Notes: generated by a model not told the origin, from the letters alone. Numbered from the stretch's first letter, positions 48,460 through 61,739 are shown. The stretch: DNA of 64,000 nucleotides from Liolophura sinensis (GCF_032854445.1 NC_088295.1:22369385-22433384); one strand, 5' to 3'. Numbers and translations: made by a program.

Positions 48460-49620
48460 TTATACTACATGAAAATTGGCTGATTGTGAATAGAATTGAT
48501 TTTACCGGTATTTTACATGTTGCATTGAGCAATTACTCATTAGGCTACATGTACATTCATAGTTGCCATTTATTGTGGTGGGTAGTTAAAATTTAAAAGA
48601 TCCCAACTACATGTAGCTTAGGTGATTGTAGGACAGTGCAGTGGTTTTCATATGTGTGTAAACATATTGTAGGGGTTCTTGAGCACCTGTATGTCAGATT
48701 CATGTGTATATTTTTTCATGGAAATGTCTCATTGTCCCAATATTAAAACAAATATTTCTGTAAGTTATAATGATATTTGTGATACAGTAACCAGACACTT
48801 GATTCCTAGTCACTTAAAAAAAGTAAAAACAGTCATTCTGTAGTTGACGTTCCAGAGAGAAACAACCACTTTATAACTTAGCCTAATGTTATCCTCTGTG
48901 ATGCTGCTTGGTGCTAATCACTGAGAGGTTAGAGCAAGGAAACAGGACTACTTGGCCGAGTGTCAGTGTAATGTGCATAAGGGTGTCATGTCTGGTGTTT
49001 TCAGAATGATACTTCAGTGGCGGCAGCACTTCAGCAGCATGAACTTGCCCCGCCACAAGAAGACACAGTATATGTATGCAGACACCTAATGACTCTTCCT
49101 CGTCATGTGACTCTCGTTAATTGTTAAGTATGATGTAAAACTCCAAGCGCACATACACAATGTACATGTACATACATTAATTTTTGATATAATGATATTT
49201 GTTAGTCAGTTGTTGCTGTGATGTGTTGCCAGGCTGATAATGTAATGGTTTATATAGTATGTTACTGGTTCTTACTGTTCTATCAGCAGTATTTAATTCG
49301 CAGATAACTGAAAGTTATGACAGTGGTAATAACTTATTGAAAATGCTTTCTGTAAGTTTCTATGTCTCTTACGTTTAGACATATGCAGTATCATGGGCAC
49401 TGTTTATGTGGTTGTCCATGTGCCTTAGTATGTAAAAATGGTGCGGCCAAATAGAATTTTCAGGAAGAACTACCTTTTTGCTGAAGAAATGAACTTGAAA
49501 GTAACCAGTTAGACTTGACATAAAGTACAACAGTTTGTATAATTTACATTTATAATTATTTTTTTGTGTCAAATTGGAATTCAAATATGACAGGCTTTAA
49601 TTTGTGTGTAATAAACAGTG
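48460..49620 (+). other. HEXD 3' region with a possible alternative last exon
   Basis: A TTTTCAG-type acceptor near 49003 precedes a stretch open for about 120 bases; read in phase 0 it begins NDTSVAAALQQHE. Canonical AATAAA occurs at 49610-49615. Either this is 3' untranslated sequence after the stop at 48459, or the true terminal exon reached from a weak donor in exon 48324. Confidence 0.45.
49610..49615 (+). terminator. Candidate polyadenylation signal for HEXD
   Basis: Canonical AATAAA about 1.15 kb past the read-through stop of HEXD. It would serve both possible last exons. Confidence 0.45.
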
Positions 49621-49799
49621 TCATCATTGTTATTATCAAAGCTTATGATGTTAATAAACAATTTGTCATTAAAATCCTGTTTTAGGTTTATGGAAATGAG
49701 ATTTGTTGTCCCTTTTTTTCGTTGGTTTGTAGGGCTTTGTAATTCTACCCAGAACAAACAATTTTTTTCATTTCCAATCACTGACTGTATAGACTTCTA

Positions 49800-52200
49800 A
49801 CTTTCCTAATACCCTGATTTGTAGGCCTAAATTGAAGGGAGTCATGGTGTGTTGGTTGTTGTTCCATCCATCATGTTATCTGTAACGCTAGTGGTGAAAT
49901 CTCACCGACCTGCAAAGCAATAAATGAACACCGTTCATATTGGCCATATGTCAGCTATATTGTGGAGGTGCAATTAAATGAATACATTTCCAGAAAATTT
50001 TGTAAAGTGTAGAGAAATAAATGCCATAATGGTAATATTTCAGCCATATAGTGGCAATATTATGATTAAGCCATACCACACTGTAAATGTACTTGAATTT
50101 TTCGTGAGTCACCAAGACAACCCAAGTACAGTGCTGGTATTTGGAGTTTTCATTATGGCCATGAGCACAAATAAAACTGAAGTGTTCCTTATGAAACCCG
50201 AATAGCCTGGTGGGATAGGCTACCTGTTCAAAGTGCAGACTATGGTCTCAACAATTAGTTCCAGTTCTAACTCTAGTTCAGTTTAATTAAATGTTATGTC
50301 TATTTTCAAGTATTACACAAACCTGAACTAGTTGTGGACCAGGCTAAGCATCAACCCCTCCAAGGGAGCTTACCTTCGTGTCGGGGTGCCATGAGTTACG
50401 CCCCTTGGATTAGAGTTAGTAAGGTCGCATTTTGCATATTATTTCTTGTAAATTTTTCTACTTTCCTTTATCCGAAATGAACGGACAGTGTTGTGTTTTA
50501 TTTTATAGTAAACATTTACTTGTTACGTAGTCGGTAACTTATACTGACAAGCCAACATGATCAGATGGGCTCTGTCGTCGGCTTTAAAACATAGTCAAAC
50601 ACTTAAAGTACGCCTTTTTTGATTGGCTGTGTATCCTTTTGGTCCAATGAAAATTTTCGAAACAACATTACTAAGAATATATGTCTATCGAGACAGGTGT
50701 TTTGGGAAACGATGAACATGTTTACATTCGGTTTTGCAACATGTGATGTAAAATGTTTTTTCCTCCAACAACGGCGTTGGATGTTATGATGTGACCGCCT
50801 CTGCTGTGACATGGTCAGTTTGCATATGGTCACCGCTGTTATACGGCAATGAGTTTTGTTGATGTTGATGTTGAACAACATGAGCTGAGCCATAAGTTTA
50901 GGCCCACTGTAGTGGTAGCCCTGCATGACTACGCCACGCTATTTTATATTTGTACTGAGGCTCGCGTCAGAGGCTAATGTAGTGTGGTGTAGGCTTACAA
51001 TAAGACCCCCTTGACAGGCATTGGATTTCAGTCGTCTTTTGGGTATCGATCCACATCTGATGTCAGTATTTTTATGTGAAGTTGACATATTCCTGAAGAG
51101 TAAAGGTACATGTAGCAGGCTCTTTATAAAGATCAGTACAGAGGCTGCAACACCGAAATGAAACCTCCTCATAAAATTGATCACAAATGTATGGACTGAG
51201 TATGACTTGTCAGCATTAGTGTCATTACTGTTAGCACTGGTCCTCTGTAGGGCTGTGGTTATGTATATTGTCACAGTCGTGTCCATAAGCATACATTGAA
51301 GGCTTGATCTGTACTTCCAACAAGTGCTGTCCCCAAAAGATCGATGCATTGGCCTTTAAAAAAGTGTCTGGCCTGTGGCCCCATGTGTCATCACTGGTAA
51401 TTCCACGCAAGCCAAAACTGGTAGAAATTAGAAAATTTGCAACTCCACCATGTTTGAATGCAAACTCCTCACACCACGGGGAGCTATACAGATGAGATAA
51501 CCAAGGGGCAAGTTTCTGGTCTAGTTTTACATGACTTAAACCATTAATGTGTTTTGATTGTTGATGAATGTGGATTAAAGGGCAGCACAAGGTCATTACT
51601 GGTGAGATCCTTCCTAAGCAAAGCCCACATGATTTTTGCTTGGGGTCAGAAGGTGAAGTAGTGGCAGTGATATCCTTTATATGCATCCATAGTTCGATCC
51701 CCTCATTAAAACATGGCAACTGAAGTTGGAATTTGTCTAATTTTCAACCATTGTTAGGCTCCTATCAGTGTGGATTTACCACTGATGACACATGAGGACT
51801 ACCTGCATCTGACTATCTTGGGGCCAGTTGTTCAAAACTTAATTTAATGTCACCCGAGGCTTAAAGGTTAATGCCAGTCTCATTGTAATACAAAGTAAAT
51901 TTCCCTAGTCTAATTAAGAGAAGGGTTAAATCCTAATATACTTTGAACAACTTACTCCTGGGTACTAAGTCATTGGAATGTGTTAGCATTATATAATAGT
52001 GAATGAATGTCATAACTTTAAGAAAGAACAAGAACATTAGCTTTCTATATGAATTTATTTACAACAGGTAGAGTACTGAAAGTTGTTTCACTTTTCATTG
52101 GATGACTGGTTAAGATTCTTTTCATTACATAAGTGAAAATTTCTTGAGCATGGTATTAAAACACTTATCAATCAAATCACAATATTAAAATTGTTTTACA
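49800..52200. other. HEXD to TMEM94 intergenic region with unassigned minus-strand open frames
   Basis: Three overlapping minus-strand open frames occur (51719-51231, 162 codons; 51349-50939; 50926-50603). Their products are rich in His, Cys and Ser and match no family I know. They may be chance or an old pseudogene. The rest should include the TMEM94 promoter and any noncoding first exon, since an acceptor lies just before the TMEM94 start codon. Confidence 0.35.
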
Positions 52201-52219
52201 GGCATCCGTCAACCTACAG

Positions 52220-55200
52220 ATGGAGTTGGAAGGGCTGTCGACACGACAAGCCTTAATGATGCTCTATGAGGAGATAGAAGCAGAGCTAAAGGTTTTCAAA
52301 TCTGCATTCAAGAGTGCTAGATGGAAGCTTCCATTTCAAGTTTTCCGAATGAGTAACACAAAGTCTTCCTTCCACTGGTCCAGCATTATACTACTTGTGT
52401 TGTGTGCAGGTTTCTTACTTGTAGCATATGGAGTGCCTATCTCTGTTGGGTATGTTAATAGTCATACATTACCTTAGCTTACATGATTATGTTCAGTTAT
52501 ATGGTAAAAATAAACACACACGTGCTAGCAGGCTAAATCTGCGTTAAATGTGGAAAATTGAAGCAGTATGATGTGGTCAACTGAAACATGCCAGTCTCCA
52601 TGTACATACATTTACAGGTCTCTTGTATACATACATGTGGGCTTATCAGTTCAGAAACTGATTTTGACTTTATTACTGTTAATTTAAGGAGAATGTATAT
52701 TTTTAATAATGCAGAGACGAAACCCTTGAGTTGTCGTTTTTGCATTTGTGTTAAAGGTCACTATTGTTGTCAGAGAACAACTTATTTAATAACATGCTAT
52801 CACAAAATGAATGCTCATAATTACCCCTTAATGCTGTCATCAATTGGTGTAGATTTACTTGCTTCTTGAGATGAAAGATGTTTCATATTATTCAACATAT
52901 TGGTAAAAGTTCAAGTGCAGATTAAGTACTTTTAGGTAAATGCATGAAGTACCTGTACCCTTATACTTTGTGTACAGAGATAATGGTGGAAACTTTTTTG
53001 TTGGACAGAGGCGAGGAGAAGTTTTACAAAGACCCCTGGTGGACAGTGGAGGCATTGGTGTTGCTGGTGATCCTGGCTCTCAGCTGCTACCTGACAGGCT
53101 GGGATTACTCTGTGGAGAAGGAGGAAGTAGCCAGGTTACTGGAGCAGGCACTTGACAAGGTCAAAGGTCAGCAGTTTATGGTATCATGGGATACAGTAGC
53201 ACTTTGTCTGAGGTTAAATTATGATTCGTGAAGTGAATAGTGGAGACTCAGAGGGTATAAGGAAGAGTGTTTTCTGGCCAGTTGTCTCCCTTGTTCATCA
53301 TCTAAGTGTCAGATGTTGGAAGGTCACAATGTTATGCTTGCTATAATACGGTGGCTGTAAGACTCAAAGTTGCACTGACATGATAACTAAGCAACTTTTG
53401 TTAAGCATCATTTCTCCCTCATCAGCAGTTCGTATATGCACCTGTTAACTCTGAAATTCAGCTGTTTAGTTATTAATGTCTTTGGTGCTATACACCATAC
53501 CTAGTAATACTTTCAGTAGGGTGGGAGGAAACTAGGTAGAGCCTGGGCTAGACCCACAACCATCTGCAGATTGTTGACAGATCTTCCTACAGAATGACTG
53601 GAGAGGAAGCCAGCATGACTTTCAACATCCAGCGACTGCATTATGGAGAGGCTTGTGATGAAATTCAATTATTCAAATATATTGTATTGTGTAACTTTCA
53701 CCACTATATAATCTTCTGAGCCTTTCGGGAAATAAGCTTTACAATGGCATTGATCACACCTTATTGTCTTTGATCAGATTGTTACAAAAGCTGCACCTGG
53801 AATGGAAGAAACTACCCTGACATCCATTCCCCACTTTCTCCATCTGTATCCCTTCAGTGGACCTTACGGGAAGGAGAAGTGGTCAATATGCCAAAGTGTT
53901 TGCTGGTCAAAGGGGACATTGTACTGCTGAGACCAGGTCAGCTTGTGCCTGCAATGTGTCGCAGCCTTGAGGTTTGTGGTGTTGAACTCACGTAATACAA
54001 GTGTATGATGTGCTTGAAAGGCTGACAGTATTGAAATTTGAGCTTGCAACAACCCTTAGGTCAGTAGTGTTAAGCCAAAAAAATTTCTTCTTTGATCTGA
54101 TAGTAGCCCAAAGCATTCTGTATCAGAATCCCGTCGTGATGGATTCAAGGAAGTCAAGATATGTACATTTAAAGTTAAAAGAATGCTAAAGTATGAAGTA
54201 AGGTTCATCATAAAGACAACTGAAAACTATGCTTCAGAATACTTCCATTTATTTTTTCAGATTTTTTGGAGAGTGTTGAAAGGCATTCAAATATTTGAAA
54301 ACAATGGTGGGCTTTATGAGCTATACTGACGGTATCTAGAAACCCTGATGTTACATCACCTTTTTTCCTGATGTTCACCAGAGGAAACAAATTTTTGGCA
54401 ACATTATTTCAGTAATCTTTCACGCATGGGTGAAAAGAGTTATTCCAACATTCAGTGTAGCGATTAGAGTTCGATACCTGGTTTCCTCCCACCATAATGC
54501 TGGCACCCGTCATATAAATGAAATATTCTTGGGTATGGTGTAAAACATCAATCAAATGAATAAATAAATAAATACAGTGGGATAATCTTCCTGTTCCTAA
54601 CCTCTGATAGTATGGTCCTTAAAGTCCACCTTAAAAGTTAATTGTCTAAGCGCCTTTAGCTCTTTTCATAAAAAGCTAAAAAAATAAATGAAAGTATATT
54701 TATGCATAGTTTTAAGTGGTCTACTTAGTGATGCCTACTTTGATTTTTAGAGGTCGTCCCCTTTAATTTTTCAGAGCTGAAATTCTTCATAGTGTAATTC
54801 CAATAGAGACCATTATCTGAAAAGTGTTTTTTGAATATGACGCTATTTGAGATGGGTTGGCTATTGAACTTCAGAATTTCAGTATGTATTGATTTTATTT
54901 ATTTATTTATTTATTTAATTAGTGTCGTGGGTGAAAAACATGACCATCCAAAGCATTGGTTTCATGATATAAATCCTAATACATATATGCTGTTTTTCTG
55001 TTTGTTTTTGTACAGGACTACCCTTCTGAGGTCACTCTAAGTGGAGGTGAAGTGTTTGCTCCTGGGGAACAGAAAAGCTCGGAAAGCTTTAGTTTACCCC
55101 AAGGGCGTACTCCTCTCAAGGCTCAGAAATTCCTCTTGTTAGAAACACCCTATATCTACAATTTGAGGTAAGATATCTTAGAGGTTACTTCTGGCACTCT

Positions 55201-58200
55201 TTGATTTATGAAACTCAAGGTGAATTTCATGGAATTGTTGCAAGCTTAAGGATTATATGAAACAAATTTTCAGGTATCTTAACACGCCTTCTACATAACA
55301 TATTGTCAGATTCACCAGTCCTTTGTTTGATGGATTTTCTCCAACAGGCAGATGCTACGCCGAGACCGTGAGAGGCCTGTCAGTGTAGTGGACAATGAGC
55401 GGTACTATGTGTGCACAGTCTGGTTAGAGCGCAGGGTGCTTCCAATAGTGTTTGTAAGTACTGGATATGAATATGCCTGTTCATCATACCTGTCAAAAAA
55501 TATTTTACATGATGGTCTTTGTGGCATAAGCTGGTTATAATCTTGCTGTTCCATACCAGCAGACCTGGATACATGAGGTCATATGTTGAATTTAGCCTTT
55601 GGTGGTTCAGTTGCAATTTTATGACAAGTACATGTAGGAATAATGTGAGATGTTGAGGTGTCTTCCCCAAGGCCTGTCACTGGTTTCCTCCTCAAGACCT
55701 CTTAACCTTTTTATTCCTGAAGACCTCAAACTGGTTTCTTCCCAAAGGCCAGCATTTAATAAAATTACTCAAGTATACCAGAATACATTTCAATACACCA
55801 GTGATATGAAAATAAATGAGTCACTGCAATTCTAAATTTGAGCACAATGTGATGCTTGCGGCACTTTCCTTTTGTGTTGACCCCAGAAGCATAACGCTTT
55901 AACATAAAGTGTGAATAAAGGTATGATTTTAATTTGATTTTTTACAGGTTATTATGATCATTGTCAGTGTGGTCAGGTTTGTGTATTTGAGGGGCAGTGT
56001 GGGAGACTGGACAGAAATGATCCTTGTACTGCCAGTAAGTACATCTATTCTTCTGTCATATTGACCATAATTGCATTGAAACTGTTTTCTTTTTCAACTT
56101 TTACATACTGATGAGAAATCAAATCTCTTACAACCTTGTTCCAACTTTTGAAAGTCTTATAAACTGCTGGTATGCTGTGTTACATCAAAAATTATGTGTT
56201 AGCCCTCAATGAAACAATCTGGTCTGCATTATTTCATGTTCATTATAATGTGTTATGTGCTGTCTTTTTATACATTAAAATGTACTACTGATAACCTTTT
56301 CTTCCCATTTCAGATCCATGCTCTGCTTCCTTTGTTACCAATCATGTTCCCAGTATTGTGGAAAGTGTTGAACTATTTTGGTCAGGCCAGACTGCTTACA
56401 GCTTTTGAGATATGTAAAGAGCAGAAGGTAACTACTGTAACTAAGAAATTGATGCTTTACGCTGCGAAAGGAGAAAATTGTTTTGACAGAGATCATACGA
56501 CATTTTACCATCTGAAATTTGGAGTTGTGTTTGTTTGTTGTTGTGGGAATGTGGTTGATGATTCCACAAGTAGTTTTTGTAGCATCTGTGTGTACATGTT
56601 TATTTATCCTTGTACCGGGTTTAGCTGTGCTTTTTGGATTCACACTTGTAGAAATGTTTCTATGTTTCCTGATTTGTCAAGCACATTATGTAACATTTAC
56701 ATTCGTGAATAGCCAGATAGGCCCTTTGATGTTTATTTAATGTCATTTCTGACAGGTTTGATGTATCATTGCCTCTCTTCGTGTGTTGGGTTTGTTCCCT
56801 CCAATATAGTGATTTTTTTATTGTTTGCATGGAAATATTGCATTGTATGTACCTGTATTCTCTAGCTGCAGGTTGCCCGGCTGAAATATTGCTGAGGTGG
56901 TGTTAAGCCATAATCATTCATTCATTCTAGCTGCAGGTGTCTGAGGGAAGCTTTGACAGTAACAGCGTGATCTCTGTGGAGGAGGCTCGTGTTAACATGG
57001 ACTGGAAACAGGTACTGCATACGATGTGGCTCATTGTCATAGGCCGTTCACCCCTGCTCACCAGACAGGCCAACATCATGCACGTCATGGGATCTGTCAC
57101 TGTAAGTCAGATGTTCTCCTAAAATTTGTAGCACTAGAGATTTCTTTACTGAGCCAGTGTCAGTATAACATGAGGACGAGTAGAGGGACTATAAATATGA
57201 TGTTATTGGGACTATAATGGCATTGTTAGGAAACTGTCTGGATATAACCAAGATATTCTTGATATTAGTCCTATCCTGTTCATAAAGATATCTGTGGTTA
57301 AGAAGTCATGTGTTACTGAAACTATTTTTTTTGTGGGAATGTTTATATATTTCTGAGAGAAATATATACCGTGTGTTGCCTAGTAACCAGTTAATTCATT
57401 CACATTAAAATAATGTGAACATTCAGTAACAAGTTTTGTTTTTGTATGAAGATGAAAGAAAATTGCATTTTATGTTCCCTTGTGTCTTTTCAGTCTTTTT
57501 GTTGTGTGGATAAGAAGGGAGTGTTGTCCTGGGCCAATCCAACTGCAGAGAAGGTTTTTTTCATGACCAAGCAGCCGTCAGATAAACAAGATTCTCAGAT
57601 CTCAACTAGCCGTTTTGTGGATGAAATAATCATGGAAAGTTCTGCTGAATCCAAGAAAGGACACAAAAAGAAGAGAAACCTGTCAAGCATGAATGGTAAA
57701 TACAGATAGCCTGTTTTCTGTATCTGAAGAGTGTAGCACTTTTGTAATGCAAAAAGTAGTGTTTTCACTGTCAGTACATAAACTATGTATCAGTATCACT
57801 ATTTTGTATAATCATAAATAGGGGTCTCTGTGGCCGAGATGACCCAGGAGCCTCTCACCAATGTAGTCACTGTGAGTTCAAGTCCAGCCACCTCATGCTT
57901 CGTCTCCAGCCGTATGTGGGAAGGTCAGATAAATAAATAATCATAAATAAATCTGAAAGTAAGAAATTTGAAATGTCAGGTGTGTAAAGGGATGGAGTAT
58001 ATATCATTCCAGGGTAACATTGGGTAAGATTAACATTTGCTCATCATTGTTAAAAATAGTGTGAGTTTATTTCTTGAGGGTGAGGCAATAAGTCATAGAG
58101 CTTTTCTTACTTTAAGCCATAGAAAAAAAGTAGATATTTCAGACTAGTTTTACCACTGTAACAGTCCCAAACAGCCGATGAGACAGGCTTGTTGGAAATC

Positions 58201-58458
58201 AACCAATCATCGACCCTTTCCTAGCCACATGTTGTTTGGAACCCACTCCACACATTCACAGGGCACAAATCAAGTGAGTGGGTGGTGGCCCTTTTCCATC
58301 CCCTGTTTGATGCATTCAATGCACATTTGTACATGAGTGTTACAGGGTAATCAGTTCCTTTCAAAGCTGTTTTCTATGCAGATATTTTGTCAATTTCAGG
58401 AATTTCTCTTGAGCAAGAGTGTCATTTTGAAGTTCTGGACCTGACACATGATGCCAAG
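52220..58458 (+). CDS. TMEM94: TMEM94, P-type-ATPase-like ER membrane protein, N-terminal 10 coding exons (gene continues past the window)
   Basis: Exons: 52202-52449 (ATG at 52220), 53009-53166, 53778-53971, 55016-55167, 55348-55453, 55948-56034, 56314-56427, 56937-57101, 57494-57695, 58400-58458. Phases fit and give 489 residues of a protein of over 1,300. TMEM94 is an ER transmembrane protein related to P-type ATPases and has been reported to load Mg2+ into the ER. Membrane segments lie near residues 53-73 (LLVLCAGFLLVAYGV), 84-105, 278-300 and 305-330. GDIVLLRPGQ in exon 53778-53971 matches the actuator domain of P-type ATPases. CVDKKGVLSW at residues 406-415 is the phosphorylation-loop equivalent, with DKKG where canonical pumps have DKTG. 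GLSTRQAL near the N-terminus is conserved. The start is provisional because the upstream acceptor leaves an open in-frame stretch before the ATG. Confidence 0.93.
53478..53660 (-). mobile_element. SINE family A fragment in TMEM94 intron 2
   Basis: The minus-strand body is recognisable by AAGTCATGCTGGCTTCCTCT, CAGGCTCTACCTAGTTTCCT and the tail-side GGTGTATAGCACCAAAG. The head and A-rich tail are eroded. Confidence 0.75.
54448..54582 (+). mobile_element. 5'-truncated SINE family A in TMEM94 intron 3
   Basis: Only the 3' third remains: CCTGGTTTCCTCCCACCATA, ATATAAATGAAATATTCTTG, GGTGTAAAACATCAATCAAA and a tail of AATAAATAAATAAATA. Truncation at the 5' end is typical of incomplete reverse transcription. 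Confidence 0.85.
56874..56926 (+). mobile_element. 53-base SINE-tail insertion at the TMEM94 exon 8 splice acceptor
   Basis: The insert (GGCTGAAATATTGCTGAGG, GTTAAGCCATAATCATTCA, with an ATTC-repeat tail) looks like the 3' end of a tRNA-derived SINE of a type different from family A. The perfect 13-base repeat TCTAGCTGCAGGT flanks it at 56861-56873 and 56927-56939. The duplication contains the acceptor and first coding bases of exon 8, so a functional acceptor was rebuilt on the right side. Confidence 0.85.
57823..57952 (+). mobile_element. Internally deleted SINE family A in TMEM94 intron 9
   Basis: A tRNA-like head (GGTCTCTGTGGCCGAGATG) and body (CAGGAGCCTCTCACCAATG, GTGAGTTCAAGTCCAG) are followed, after CCGTATGTGGGAAGGTCAG, directly by an AATAAATAATCATAAATAAA tail. 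About half of the body is missing. Confidence 0.85.
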
Positions 58459-61400
58459 GTAGGGATAATAATCTAAAGTTAGCTGGCTTTCTGGTTGACT
58501 GCCCATTGCTTGTTGTAGAGAATAGGGTTTTTAATAGTATAACAGTTAAAAAGAATCATATTTGTGGTCAGAAGTGGATAATGTTGAAATAAAGTAGTAT
58601 GACATGTGACAAGGCTCTTTGGATTTATGACCAGGCATTTTATTCTTTATTGTGGTTATAATTTTGATTACTTGTATTCTCTGTGGTGTGCTGTGGAAAC
58701 CTCTTGACGTTAGCTCAGATCGCTCCGGCTAGCTTAGCTGTGGTCTAATGTGAGGAGATTTTGTCAGGGTTTTAGACTGTCGTCACAAATGTGACCAGTT
58801 TTTCAATAATAAAGACATCAATCCAACAAGTTGTGAACATTCTTCATGTTGCAATATTTACGAACAGTACTTGACTTTTTAAATTGCATACATCAATGAA
58901 AAAAATCTTCAGTGCAGGGTATATGTAAAGATTGTATCTTGGCCTCATGATATTAATGACAACGGTTATTTTGTGGTAATGAGATAATTCTTTTATTTTG
59001 TGGTTATCAGTAACCAAACACTCTTCGGTTTGGAGTCATAGTAATATTTGCAGGCATTTGCAATTGGAAATGAATTGTTTTCTTATCATTCTAGTCATTG
59101 TTTGTCCTGTTGGCATAAGCAGCCTTTAGCTAATGTTAATTAGTTGTAGCCAACTAACGTTATAGGAGAACCCCAACGCTTTTATTTTCTTAGTAAATAA
59201 TCCCTAGACACAATATTTTTGCTATGTTAGTATGTAAACTGCATTTAAAAATGTATTATTTTAACCAGTTCCACCTATAAAAAAAAAAAACCATTAAAGC
59301 TAGATTACCTTGTCGACCACGGAACCCTGGCCGGGTGACATCATGCCGTGAAGACCAGCCAGGATTATGTATTGAAAAGCGCTGAGAAGCATTGACAAAT
59401 CTGTGCATTAGGCCTACCCAGTGTGTACGTTTCCTGAAGCTATCGTATGACTGAATCTATAGTTACCCCTATGCGTACACTTCTTAATTAGCATGCTGAA
59501 AATGATATAAGTAAAGCAGTTTTTCAGTAAGTATGTTGAAAGATACCAAAGTTTTATTAGATCCTGAAAAAGCGTGTACAGCATAGCGACTGGGCGATAC
59601 GATGACCGATTTTCGCTCAAGTATCGTCCACTGTAGATGATGCAAATGCGTTCCTGTGTGGTTTTTCTGACACAAATTGGACATCCATGGAACTATGGTA
59701 ATACCCTTGTAGAATGTGGTGCAGTTTCGCAGTCCACTGATTATAATTTTTTATAGCCAAGTTGAGCGATAGGCCTACTGGCTTGCGACACGAGGATCCA
59801 TGCAGTCAGGCCAGCTGATTGTGATTTGCTGTGATGAGAGCAGCCTGTCACTCAACACCGCTGAAAGTAACAATAAAGCTATATTTATCGAGTTTTCCGT
59901 TATGAAACAGTGTTATCGATGAAATACAGTCCACATTCTCTCAATCTGTGGCATTTTTAGACCATGTATATGTAACTTCAGAGTACCCTATGTTGTGTTA
60001 CTGCAGTTGCAAAGCCACACTTGGGCGTGGAATAATCTCAAAACTAGTTGTAAAAGTATAGCGATTGTCTCCTGTGGTCTTTGTTGTACACGTAGAGAAG
60101 CCTCGCATGGCGGCAGGGAATGTACCGCCATGACGTCACAAGGCCAACGGCAGCTTGATCGTAGTAGAGTAGAATTTCTGATGTTTGATCACCAAAGTTT
60201 ACCATTTTTCTTCCGTTTTCGATGTTTTAAACGATCGGAATGGATATGGGAACATAAAAGGATTTATATGCAGTTTGGAAAGTTCAGCGTTGGGGTTCTT
60301 CTTTAAGTAAAGATTTCAGCTGATATTTCTTGTGCACTGTACACATGTCCATGCATTGAGCATAAAATTTTGACCCACATCTGTAGAATTTATCCAGGCA
60401 TTTTGTTTCGGCACCAAATTTACTATCCACTCACCAGGTATCAAAATTAGAGCATGTGTGCCTTCACAATTTTTGTGTATTTGTGTTACTTTTATGTTTG
60501 AATGCAAAAATGTGTACATCTGAGTTATATTTAAAGTGTCCCGTTAGTTGTCTTTCTAGAAATCTTATCTCGTATGTTATAGATTGCTTTGTAAATGTCT
60601 TATGGATTGTTATATCTTGTGATAAATACATGTATATGTTTATATTATGATAATGTGTCTATTAAATTTGTTGCTTTAACAGAACTCTCAGGTGAAGTAT
60701 AATGTAAAGTCAATACAGCTTGCTCAGTAAAAGGATTTGGTTTATTAACAATATAAATCACCATTAGGACGTATATTGAACTAATATAAGTAGTGATTCT
60801 AGTCCTGATTAGGATTGTACATTACACTCTCCACTATTTTGCATGTTTTCCTCATAAAAGTTACGGTATCCTTTTCTGAGATAACCATGTTGTTGAGATA
60901 AACTATGTAATGTGTTTGAAATTCTTCATAACTTCTTTAATCAAGAATTGAATCAATATGTGTCATTTTTCATGCAAAATGTGTGTAAAATAAATCCATC
61001 TTAAGTGAGCCAGTGTTTGGTGGTAGGGGCATGGTTTGTGTTAGTTGCTTTGTGTCAGTTATGGTTGACTGTTTGCATGATTTTATTTGATGACTGGTAT
61101 TCATGAATGTCTGCTTCACTAGTTTATACACAGAATTTATATTTATAACTCATTTCCACACTCATATCACACAAAGTGTATTTCTTTCTCTGGTCCTTTC
61201 CATGAAATTGATAGGAAACATAAAAAGTTTAATATCAGTAGAAAGACTATTAAAAAATGTACCTGAAAACATCAGCTCTTATTTTCTAGGCTTCATTTAC
61301 AAATACAGGTAAATGTTTGGATTGTAAAGTGAACTTTTTATAGCTCTAAAATCAGTATTAAATGTCAAGAGTCACTTTTATGTGCACAGGCATACTTTAC

Positions 61401-61739
61401 ATGAGTTAAGTTGACAGGAATTTTTATTCTGACCTGAAAATAAACTAAAAGGTGTGGGGAAGGTTGTGTGATGACTCGGGCAACATACGTTATCAATATG
61501 GCCCATAAACTCCATTGTACAGTCCACACGTTTGAAATTATTTGGATAAAAAATATGTACCTAGATATTTTCAGGCTCATAATGGTCTTCCTACTGATAC
61601 TTACTTCATTTGTATGCTTTCTTTCCCTTTAAAAATTCTTATCTGTGGTATCGGAGCTCGTTCTACAGGTTAAAGTCTGTGTTATATATTGGAAATTTTA
61701 AAAATTAACTGTCAAAGGTAGGTCATCAGTGTGATCAGA

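Noticed and set aside
60681-60689. Nine-base TMEM94 microexon (AACTCTCAG) between AG and GTGAAG
   Set aside because: It fits phase 0, but so short a match occurs easily by chance and the following exon was not found.
61290-61309. Short exon candidate between TTTTCTAG and GTAAATG
   Set aside because: Phase does not follow from the last certain TMEM94 exon and the peptide shows no similarity.
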